From an uncultured Lysobacteraceae bacterium (GTDB lineage: Bacteria > Pseudomonadota > Gammaproteobacteria > Xanthomonadales > Rhodanobacteraceae), in assembly GCA_946482585.1 (NCBI GenBank), contig CAMLSI010000119.1:1-11941 (forward strand): 11,941 nt of DNA. The letters are read 5' to 3'. Positions 1 through 5,374 of this stretch are shown in pieces. The first letter of the stretch is position 1. Each line of letters starts with the position of its first letter. Position numbers and translations under genes: made by a program. A model generated the notes under the pieces. The model worked only from the letters and a program-made list of their open reading frames with translations, ran no database searches and was not told the origin of the DNA.

Positions 1-1
1 C

Positions 2-424
2 GCGCTGTTCTCGATCATCGCCGCGGTCTACTACTGGTGGCCGAAGTGGACCGGCAAGATGTACTCCGAGAAATGGGGCAAGTTCCATTTCTGGTGGACC
101 ATCGTATTCGTGAACCTGCTGTTCTTCCCGCAGCACTTCCTCGGCCTGGCCGGCATGCCGCGCCGTATCCCGGACTACAACGTCGCGTTCGCCGACTGGA
201 ACCTGGTCAGCTCGATCGGCGCGTTCGGCATGCTCGTCACGCCGATCATGATGTTCGCGATCCTGTGGCATTCGAAGAAGCACGGCGTCGCGGCGACGCA
301 GCAGGTCTGGGAAGGCGCGCACGGTCTGGAATGGACGGTGCCCTCACCGGCGCCGCACCATACCTTCACCGAGCCGCCGGTGATCCGCGCGCAGGATCTC
401 GCGCACGGCGATCCGACCCACTGA
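2..424 (+). CDS. ctaD: Cytochrome c oxidase subunit I, C-terminal part (5' end outside window)
   Basis: This is the last 140 residues of the catalytic, heme- and CuB-bearing subunit of an aa3-type cytochrome c oxidase in the inner membrane. The frame is open from base 2, so the gene begins upstream of the window. The stretch FFPQHFLGLAGMPRRIPDY near the middle is a hallmark of the subunit I C-terminal region, and it lies between two hydrophobic segments (about FHFWWTIVFVNLLFF and SIGAFGMLVTPIMMFAIL) that correspond to the last two helices of the usual twelve. The heme and copper ligands lie upstream and cannot be checked. The tail is hydrophilic and ends in HGDPTH. It is the first gene of the oxidase operon visible here; a short GC-rich hairpin separates it from the next small gene. 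The identification is firm. Confidence 0.97.
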   Translation, partial: ALFSIIAAVYYWWPKWTGKMYSEKWGKFHFWWTIVFVNLLFFPQHFLGLAGMPRRIPDYNVAFADWNLVSSIGAFGMLVTPIMMFAILWHSKKHGVAATQQVWEGAHGLEWTVPSPAPHHTFTEPPVIRAQDLAHGDPTH

Positions 425-432
425 GACGAGGT

Positions 433-452
433 GCGCCGCGTTCGCGCGGCGC
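433..452 (+). other. Intercistronic GC hairpin with TTCG loop
   Basis: The arms GCGCCGCG (433-440) and CGCGGCGC (445-452) are perfect inverted repeats around a TTCG tetraloop. The hairpin sits between the ctaD stop and the ATG at 465. No T-run follows, so it is not a classical terminator. A stable stem here could protect the ctaD transcript end or lower expression of the downstream assembly genes relative to the structural subunit; that role is inference. Confidence 0.5.
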
Positions 453-464
453 GCGTCTGACGCA

Positions 465-614
465 ATGACGACCGAACCCGCCCGCTTCGATCCCGCTACG
501 CGCCGCGCGGCCGTCCGCCGTACGGTCTGGGTCGTCGTGGGCGTGGTCGCGCTGATCTACGGCGCGTTCTTCGTGCGGGCATTGCTGCTCATGAAGACCG
601 GAGCCGGATCGTGA
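465..614 (+). CDS. Small single-helix membrane protein of the oxidase operon (putative small assembly protein)
   Basis: A 49-residue protein with a basic, hydrophilic start (MTTEPARFDPATRRAAVRRT) followed by one transmembrane helix at about residues 21-43 and a short tail. Its stop overlaps the GTG start of ctaG in a GTGA arrangement (611-614), so the two are probably translationally coupled. Proteobacterial oxidase operons commonly carry a tiny one-helix protein between ctaD and ctaG, often annotated as a cytochrome oxidase small assembly protein. Position, size and topology fit that role, but there is no diagnostic motif, so the function rests on context. No strong ribosome-binding site is seen. 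It is too small for default gene finding and may be missed by annotation. Confidence 0.75.
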   Translation: MTTEPARFDPATRRAAVRRTVWVVVGVVALIYGAFFVRALLLMKTGAGS

Positions 615-1183
615 GCGCCGCGAACCGCCTCTGGCAGAAGAAGGGCTGGCTCATCGCCGGCGGCTTCTTCGCGTTCGGTTTTGCGCTGGTGCCGCTGTAC
701 AACATCGCCTGCGAACACGTGCTCGGCATCAAGCTCGATCAGGGCGCCGTCGATGCGGATGCGGCTGCGGCGATGGTCGTCGACGAATCGCGCCTCGTGA
801 CGGTGCAGTTCGTCGCCAACACGAAGTCCAAGCTGCCCTGGGTGTTCAACGCCGAAAAGGTCAGCATGCAGGTGCATCCGGGTCAGCTCACCGAAGCCTG
901 GTTCGATGCGACCAACGTTTCCCAGCGCGACATCGTCGGCAATGCCGTGCCGAGCGTCGCGCCGAATTCGGCCTCGTTGTATTTCAACAAGACCGAATGC
1001 TTCTGCTTCACCGAGCAGTTGCTCAAAGCCGGCGAATCCAAGCGCATGCCCGTGCGCTTCATCGTCGACCCGAGGCTGCCGAAAGACATCAGTACCTTGA
1101 CGCTCGCTTACACGTTCCTCGAGAACGATATTGCGACCAAGAAACTGGCCGAATCCAACCAGGCCGCCGCGCCGGCGTCCTGA
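611..1183 (+). CDS. ctaG: Cytochrome c oxidase assembly protein CtaG/Cox11
   Basis: A 190-residue member of the Cox11/CtaG family, which delivers copper to the CuB site of subunit I from the periplasmic side of the membrane. There is one N-terminal transmembrane helix (about residues 12-30), then a periplasmic beta-rich domain. The copper-binding motif CFCF is intact with cysteines at 130 and 132, in the context YFNKTECFCFTEQ, and the third family cysteine is at residue 34 just after the helix (PLYNIAC). Family features VDP (152-154) and the LTLAYTF strand near the end are present. Length is normal for the family. The GTG start is chosen because it overlaps the previous stop by four bases and begins the protein just before the helix. 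It lies in the usual position between ctaD and ctaE. Confidence 0.96.
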   Translation: MSAANRLWQKKGWLIAGGFFAFGFALVPLYNIACEHVLGIKLDQGAVDADAAAAMVVDESRLVTVQFVANTKSKLPWVFNAEKVSMQVHPGQLTEAWFDATNVSQRDIVGNAVPSVAPNSASLYFNKTECFCFTEQLLKAGESKRMPVRFIVDPRLPKDISTLTLAYTFLENDIATKKLAESNQAAAPAS

Positions 1184-1210
1184 TCCAGCGTTTCTATCGG
1201 GGTTTTCACC

Positions 1211-2083
1211 ATGGCGACAGCAGAAGGCAAGCACATCTACTACGTGCCGCACGGCAGCAAGTGGCCCGCGGTGGGCACGATCGGTCTGTTCACGACCATG
1301 ATCGGCGCAGCCAACTGGCTCAACGAGGTCAGCTGGGGCAAACCGGCGTTCTATGTCGGCGTCGCGATCCTGCTGTTCATGATGTGGGGCTGGTTCGGCG
1401 ACGTGATCCGCGAGTCGATCAAGGGCATGTACAACGCCCAGGTGGACGTGTCGTTCCGCATGGGCATGATGTGGTTCATCTTCTCCGAGGTCATGTTCTT
1501 CGCCGCGTTCTTCGGCGCGCTGTTCTACGCGCGCATGTACTCGGTGCCGTGGCTCGGCGGCGAAGGCGACGGCGCACTGACGAACTTCTACCTGCATCAG
1601 GGCTATGCGCCCGCGTGGCCGACCAACGGTCCCGACGCGATCGGCGGCGCTTTCCAGACCATCCCGGCCTGGGGCGTGCCGCTGCTGAACACGCTGATCC
1701 TGCTGACCTCGGGCGTCACGATCACGATCGCGCACCACGCGCTGCGCGCGGGCCATCGCAAGCAGCTGCTCGTGTTCCTGGGCCTGACCGTCCTGCTCGG
1801 CGCGCTGTTCCTGTTCTACCAGGCCGAGGAATACATCGAGGCCTACCAGCATCTGAACCTGACCCTGGGTTCGGGTGTCTACGGCTCGACGTTCTTCATG
1901 CTCACGGGTTTTCACGGTCTTCACGTGACCCTCGGCACGATCATGCTGCTGATCATCTGGTTCCGTTGCCTCAAGGGTCATTTCTCGAAGGATCACCACT
2001 TCGGCTTCGAAGCCGTCGCGTGGTACTGGCACTTCGTCGACGTGGTCTGGCTCGGCCTGTTCATGTTCGTCTACGTGCTCTGA
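1211..2083 (+). CDS. ctaE: Cytochrome c oxidase subunit III
   Basis: A 290-residue polytopic inner-membrane protein, the third core subunit of the aa3 oxidase. It has no redox centre and stabilises subunit I and its proton uptake. About seven hydrophobic helices are visible. Diagnostic segments include FRMGMMWFIFSEVMFFAAFFGALFY read in two parts, the glutamates of QAEEYIEAY, FFMLTGFHGLHVTLG, and the terminal AWYWHFVDVVWLGLFMFVYVL. The insertion YLHQGYAPAWPTNGPDAIGG between early helices is typical of the long proteobacterial form. It starts 27 bases after ctaG with only a weak GGGG upstream. A strong terminator follows, so it is the last gene of this transcript. Many relatives carry a small DUF2970 gene between ctaG and ctaE; it is absent here. 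Confidence 0.97.
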   Translation: MATAEGKHIYYVPHGSKWPAVGTIGLFTTMIGAANWLNEVSWGKPAFYVGVAILLFMMWGWFGDVIRESIKGMYNAQVDVSFRMGMMWFIFSEVMFFAAFFGALFYARMYSVPWLGGEGDGALTNFYLHQGYAPAWPTNGPDAIGGAFQTIPAWGVPLLNTLILLTSGVTITIAHHALRAGHRKQLLVFLGLTVLLGALFLFYQAEEYIEAYQHLNLTLGSGVYGSTFFMLTGFHGLHVTLGTIMLLIIWFRCLKGHFSKDHHFGFEAVAWYWHFVDVVWLGLFMFVYVL

Positions 2084-2106
2084 ACCACAGGCAGTAGCAC
2101 ACGGGG

Positions 2107-2130
2107 AAGCCGCGCTCTGCGCGGCTTTTT
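2107..2130 (+). terminator. Intrinsic terminator of the ctaD-ctaG-ctaE operon
   Basis: A perfect 9-bp stem (AAGCCGCGC, 2107-2115, with GCGCGGCTT, 2119-2127) closes a TCT loop, and a run of five T (2126-2130) follows directly. It begins 24 bases after the ctaE stop. The T-run is on the plus strand only, so it serves the oxidase operon. Confidence 0.9.
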
Positions 2131-2193
2131 CGTTTCTGGCGGCCGCGCGCCGCGATCGGGTAGGCTGGCGTCCGGTTCTCGCCAACACCTGCC

Positions 2194-3015
2194 ATGTCCG
2201 AGTTCGATGTCAGCCTGCTGCTCGATACCGGCACCCTGTCGGTACGGGACGTACGCTGCCGCGGCGAATGCCGTCATCGCAGCGCCGAGGAGTGCGTGGC
2301 GGCGACGCACCTCGTATTCCCGTATCGCGGCGTCTATGTGCGCCATGTCGGCAGCGATACGGCCGTGGCTGACGCCAATCACGTGCTGTTCTTCAACGAA
2401 GGCCAGGCCTATCAGGTCAGCCATCCCGTCGACGGCGGCGACGCGTGCCTGTCGCTGGCGCTGCCCGAGGCGCTGATCCGGGAGCTCGCCCCTGCGTCGT
2501 TGCTGCAGCGCGGCGCGCCAGGCCTCTCGGAACAGAGCCTGCGCATCGATCCGCGCGCACAGGCGCTGGTGGCGTTGCTGCGGCACGGACTGACCGGCGG
2601 CCAGCTCGAACCGCTCGAGGCCGAAGGACTGCTGCTGACCCTGGTCTGCCGCAGCCTCGGTCCGCGCACGACGCGCGCCGCCGCCTCGACGCGGCAGCGC
2701 CGACACCTCGTCGATCGCGCGAAGCTGCTGCTCGCGAGCGACTTGTCGCGTCGCTGGACCCTGGCCGACATCGCCGCCGACGTCGGCGGTTCGCCGGTCT
2801 ATCTGACCCAGGCCTTCCGGCAGGTCGAAGGCCTGCCGCTGTACCGCTACCAGCTTCGGCTGCGCCTCGCGCGGGCGCTCGATCGTCTGCCGCAGGAAGA
2901 AGATCTGTCGACGCTCGCACTCGAGCTCGGCTTTTCCAGTCACAGCCACTTCGCCTCGGCGTTCCGCCAGACCTACGGCCGTTCGCCTTCGGATTTCCAG
3001 CGCGCGCTGCGCTGA
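2194..3015 (+). CDS. AraC-family transcriptional regulator
   Basis: A 273-residue cytoplasmic DNA-binding regulator. The C-terminal third has the two helix-turn-helix units of the AraC/XylS family: the first around residues 188-212 (WTLADIAADVGGSPVYLTQ), the second around 238-268, with the family signature ALELGFSSHSHFASAFRQTY followed by GRSPSDFQ. The N-terminal part (about 38-95) looks like a cupin-type sensor (LVFPYRGVYVRHVG, then VLFFNEGQAYQVSHP). Cysteines at 22, 26 and 34 cluster near the start, with others at 85 and 152; whether they sense metal or redox state is unknown. No target can be named. Candidates are the small cysteine-rich gene 98 bases downstream or the operon it sits in. 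There is no clear ribosome-binding site before the ATG. It lies just after the oxidase terminator but is not a usual part of that locus. Confidence 0.92.
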   Translation: MSEFDVSLLLDTGTLSVRDVRCRGECRHRSAEECVAATHLVFPYRGVYVRHVGSDTAVADANHVLFFNEGQAYQVSHPVDGGDACLSLALPEALIRELAPASLLQRGAPGLSEQSLRIDPRAQALVALLRHGLTGGQLEPLEAEGLLLTLVCRSLGPRTTRAAASTRQRRHLVDRAKLLLASDLSRRWTLADIAADVGGSPVYLTQAFRQVEGLPLYRYQLRLRLARALDRLPQEEDLSTLALELGFSSHSHFASAFRQTYGRSPSDFQRALR

Positions 3016-3079
3016 GCCGCGCGACGAAGTCGCTAAAGAATCCGACAGCGCCGGCGGCGCCGGACGAGGAACATGAGCG

Positions 3080-3097
3080 TCACCCGATGTCGGGTGA
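3080..3097 (+). promoter_or_regulatory. Palindrome upstream of the small cysteine-rich gene (candidate operator or leader hairpin)
   Basis: TCACCCGA (3080-3087) and TCGGGTGA (3090-3097) are perfect inverted repeats separated by TG. The element ends 16 bases before the ATG at 3114, and the ribosome-binding site GGAGA lies between them. No T-run follows, so it is not a terminator. It could be an operator for a dimeric regulator or a small RNA hairpin in the leader. Which regulator, if any, binds it is unknown; the AraC gene upstream is one candidate. Confidence 0.4.
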
Positions 3098-3113
3098 AAC
3101 CTGGAGAACTGTC

Positions 3114-3257
3114 ATGGCAACGCAAACCTGTGCCGCGTGCGACTACCCGCTCGACGACAACCGCATCAGCGTGAAGATCGGCGGCAAGACGGTCGAAGTC
3201 TGCTGCGAAGAATGCGCGCAGAAGCTCAAGGAAGCGCAGGCGGCCGCGAACGGCTGA
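3114..3257 (+). CDS. Small cysteine-rich putative metal-binding protein (CxxC and CCxxC)
   Basis: A 47-residue protein with two cysteine pairs, CAAC at residues 6-9 and CCEEC at about 29-33, separated by a short stretch VKIGGKTVEV that looks like a beta-hairpin, then a charged helix (AQKLKEAQAAA). The pattern resembles small zinc-ribbon, TRASH or YHS-type heavy-metal-binding domains, in which a GGKTVEVCC strand is common. The ATG at 3114 is preceded by GGAGA at good spacing (3103-3107). An in-frame ATG at 3087 would add nine residues but lies inside the palindrome and lacks a ribosome-binding site. A role in holding or sensing a divalent metal or copper is inference. It has no signal peptide, so it should be cytoplasmic. 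It stands between the AraC gene and a converging minus-strand ORF. Confidence 0.8.
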   Translation: MATQTCAACDYPLDDNRISVKIGGKTVEVCCEECAQKLKEAQAAANG

Positions 3258-3266
3258 GCGCGGGAG

Positions 3267-3716
3267 TCACGGCGGCGGCGCGGATGCGTCGTCGCCGCGT
3301 TCGCCGTCCAGCGGGCTCCGCAACGAAAACCCGTAGACGACGCAGCCGGACCATCGTTCGCCGGCGCCGCCGGAGCCGGGGCGAAAACGCAGACGCACCC
3401 AGTGGCGTGCGAGCGAGGCGGGCAATTGCGCACGTGTCGCCGGCAACGCGGCGTCGCGTCCCCAGGCCGGTCGCGCACCGAGCGGATTGCCGGCGAACGC
3501 GCGAGCGTCATAGCCGCCTTCGTCGAAGCATTCGCCGACGGTGGTGAAATCGCGCCAGTCGCTGCCGTCGATCGCCACATCGAGTACGCCGGCGCGGACG
3601 CCGCTGTTGCGAGTCGCCGCGAACGAAAGGGCGAGCACACGGAGGGCACGGCGACGCATGGAAGCGATCGAGCCGGGCGGGAACGGCCGGCGCAGTGCGC
3701 CGGCCATGACGCTCAC
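3267..3716 (-). CDS. Hypothetical protein; single beta-sandwich-like domain, possible remnant of a larger exported protein
   Basis: An open frame of 149 residues from a GTG that overlaps the stop of the upstream propeller gene (GTGA, 3713-3716); other possible starts are ATGs at 3707 and 3659. The middle reads like a carbohydrate- or adhesion-type beta-sandwich seen at the C-terminus of exported peptidases and similar proteins: VLDVAIDGSDWRDF, then GGYDARAFAGNPLGARPAW, then a WVRLRFRPGSG strand and a closing VVYGFSLRSP strand. In such proteins this domain normally follows a catalytic or repeat region, which is lacking here. The tail is low-complexity. The start region coincides with a strong hairpin, and no ribosome-binding site is visible. 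It may be a decayed fragment or a small coupled gene. The domain resemblance is from memory of the pattern, not a search. Confidence 0.45.
   Translation of the reverse strand: MSVMAGALRRPFPPGSIASMRRRALRVLALSFAATRNSGVRAGVLDVAIDGSDWRDFTTVGECFDEGGYDARAFAGNPLGARPAWGRDAALPATRAQLPASLARHWVRLRFRPGSGGAGERWSGCVVYGFSLRSPLDGERGDDASAPPP
3685..3705 (-). terminator. Strong hairpin just downstream of the propeller gene, possible terminator
   Basis: GGCCGGCGC (3685-3693) and GCGCCGGCC (3697-3705) form a perfect 9-bp stem with a 3-base loop, starting 8 bases after the propeller stop on the minus strand. No T-run follows on either strand, so termination would be inefficient or factor-assisted. It may instead protect the 3' end of the message. 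Its presence argues against the downstream 149-residue frame being a simple co-translated partner. Confidence 0.45.
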
Positions 3717-5212
3717 TCGTCGAAGCCGTCGCGGAACAGCGTGTCGCCGAGCATGCCCGTGTACTGCAGGTTCTGCGCAAGCACGTTCTTTCCGCTTGCC
3801 GTGTTGTCGGGCGCGTCGGACCAGGCGAACGCGGCATAGCCCAGCGTGCTCGTCGCGCCGGTCAGGCGCGAGGTCATCGTCGGATTCGACTTGACGTGCG
3901 CGGCAGCGCGCCAGACGCGCTGACCGTCGACAGCGAGACGCAGCGTCGATATCGCGTTGTTCGCCGCCGAGGTATTGCCCGTGACCCAGGTCGCGAGAAA
4001 ACCGCCCGGCGCCGGCAGTGCGACGAGTTGTCCCAGCGAATTCGCACCGTCCGTCGAGACCGTCATCGGCACGAGTTCCAGGCCTTCCTCGCCCCAGCGG
4101 CGCGTGCCGTCTGCATCGATGCGCTGTGCGTACAGACCGTCGTAGCTGTCCGGCGTGATCACCTGGTTGTCGACCCAGATCACGTAGATGTCGCCGGTCG
4201 CCGCATCGTAGTGCGCCTGCGGCGAATAGTGGCCGCGTACGGTGTTCGTGGTCGCGACCAGGCCGTTCGCGCCGAGCAGCCGCGTACCGTCGGCAGCGAG
4301 GTGCTGTACGCGCGCATACGGCGCGAGACCGATGAAATCGGTATAGGCGAACACGGCGCCGCCGTTTCCGTCGGCGCGCATCTTCGGAAAATAGCCGGCG
4401 CCGAGGCCGCCGGTGTCGGACACGCGGACGCCGTCGGCGCCCCAGAGCGCCGCGCCGTCGGGGGCCGCGAGTTTCTGCGCGCGCAGGATGCGCGTACTGC
4501 CGGCCTGATTGCTCCAGGCCACGATGGCATCGCCGCCGGTGCTGGGAATCACATCGGCGATGAATTTCGCGCCGGTGGCCGGACCCGGCAAGGTCGTGCC
4601 GGTTGCGCCCCAGGTCGGCGTGCCGCCGGCGGAGAGTTTCTGCGCGCGGCCTGCGCCGCTGTCATTCATCCAGACGACGACGGCGCCACCGTCGTTCGTC
4701 GCCGTCACATAGGAAATCTGTTCGCCTTCGCCGGTCGTCGAAACCGGAATGGGGCTGCCGGCCCAGGCCGCGTTGCCGTTCGCGTCGAATTTCGCGACGA
4801 CGATGCGCTCGTCGGCGGCCTGCTGCGTGCAGCACTGGAACGACAGCAGCGCATTGCCGTCCGCGTCGATCGAGAAACCGTAGTCAGTGGTCGACGCGTA
4901 GGTGCGATCGGCGACGAGCACGCCGTTGTGCGGCCAGAGTTCGTGGCCTTGCGCATCGAGGCGCTGCAGGCGCAGGTCGTAGCCGCCGTCGCTGTTGTCG
5001 AACCAGCTCAGGTAGAAGCCGCCGTCGGCACGCGGCAGGATCTTGGGCTGCGTTTCTTCGCCGCCGCGGTCGGCGATCGCGAGATTCGCCGCGGCATCGT
5101 TGCTCCAGCCGGCGGCGACGCCGTGCGGTGCGGCCTGAATGCCACCGAGGCCGCAAAGGCCGAACAGCAGCGCGGAAACACGGAGAGTGCGGCAACAGCG
5201 ATCGTGCGACAT
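3713..5212 (-). CDS. Secreted repeat protein, probable seven- or eight-bladed beta-propeller with an FRDGFDE C-terminal tail
   Basis: A 499-residue exported protein. The start at 5212 is chosen because GGAG lies seven bases upstream and it opens directly with a signal peptide (residues 1 to about 27, hydrophobic core ALLFGLCGLGGI, cleavage near QAA). An in-frame start 15 codons upstream would bury the signal. The mature part is a tandem repeat of about 55 residues. Each unit has a strand of the type DGGxxxxWxD (near 63, 118, 174, 226, 283, 340, 403, 457) followed by a segment of the type lxaQrldAxGxxxWGxxGvxv (near 80, 136, 188, 242, 299, 359, 421, with a short last one at 474). That geometry suggests a propeller. 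The C-terminus, LFRDGFDE, resembles a short tail found on many exported proteins of Xanthomonadales. No catalytic motif is recognised; binding, adhesion or a surface role is possible. It follows the TPR regulator on the same strand by 162 bases. Confidence 0.85.
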   Translation of the reverse strand: MSHDRCCRTLRVSALLFGLCGLGGIQAAPHGVAAGWSNDAAANLAIADRGGEETQPKILPRADGGFYLSWFDNSDGGYDLRLQRLDAQGHELWPHNGVLVADRTYASTTDYGFSIDADGNALLSFQCCTQQAADERIVVAKFDANGNAAWAGSPIPVSTTGEGEQISYVTATNDGGAVVVWMNDSGAGRAQKLSAGGTPTWGATGTTLPGPATGAKFIADVIPSTGGDAIVAWSNQAGSTRILRAQKLAAPDGAALWGADGVRVSDTGGLGAGYFPKMRADGNGGAVFAYTDFIGLAPYARVQHLAADGTRLLGANGLVATTNTVRGHYSPQAHYDAATGDIYVIWVDNQVITPDSYDGLYAQRIDADGTRRWGEEGLELVPMTVSTDGANSLGQLVALPAPGGFLATWVTGNTSAANNAISTLRLAVDGQRVWRAAAHVKSNPTMTSRLTGATSTLGYAAFAWSDAPDNTASGKNVLAQNLQYTGMLGDTLFRDGFDE

Positions 5213-5374
5213 GAGCGACTCCGGACCGTCGGTGGAGGCTGGCGCGGCGCCGCACACCGTCGGCGATGCGGCCGGTCGCCAGTCCGGACTCTTCCCGCGC
5301 CGCGGCCGTTTCGCTTCAGTGCGACATCAACGCCGATCAAAGAATGCTGACAGTGTCGTGAAAACCGTTGCCGA

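Noticed and set aside
557..2188. Long open frame of 543 codons on the minus strand opposite ctaG and ctaE
   Set aside because: It mirrors two certain genes in very GC-rich DNA where antisense frames stay open; its protein is a low-complexity mix rich in R, E, H and D with no domain.
2445..3113. Plus-strand frame running through the AraC gene into the small cysteine-rich gene
   Set aside because: Before 3114 it is an out-of-frame shadow of the AraC gene; only the last 47 codons have a ribosome-binding site and a sensible sequence.
5213..5257. Fifteen-codon N-terminal extension of the propeller protein
   Set aside because: It would bury the signal peptide, whereas the ATG at 5212 has GGAG at ideal spacing and opens with the signal.
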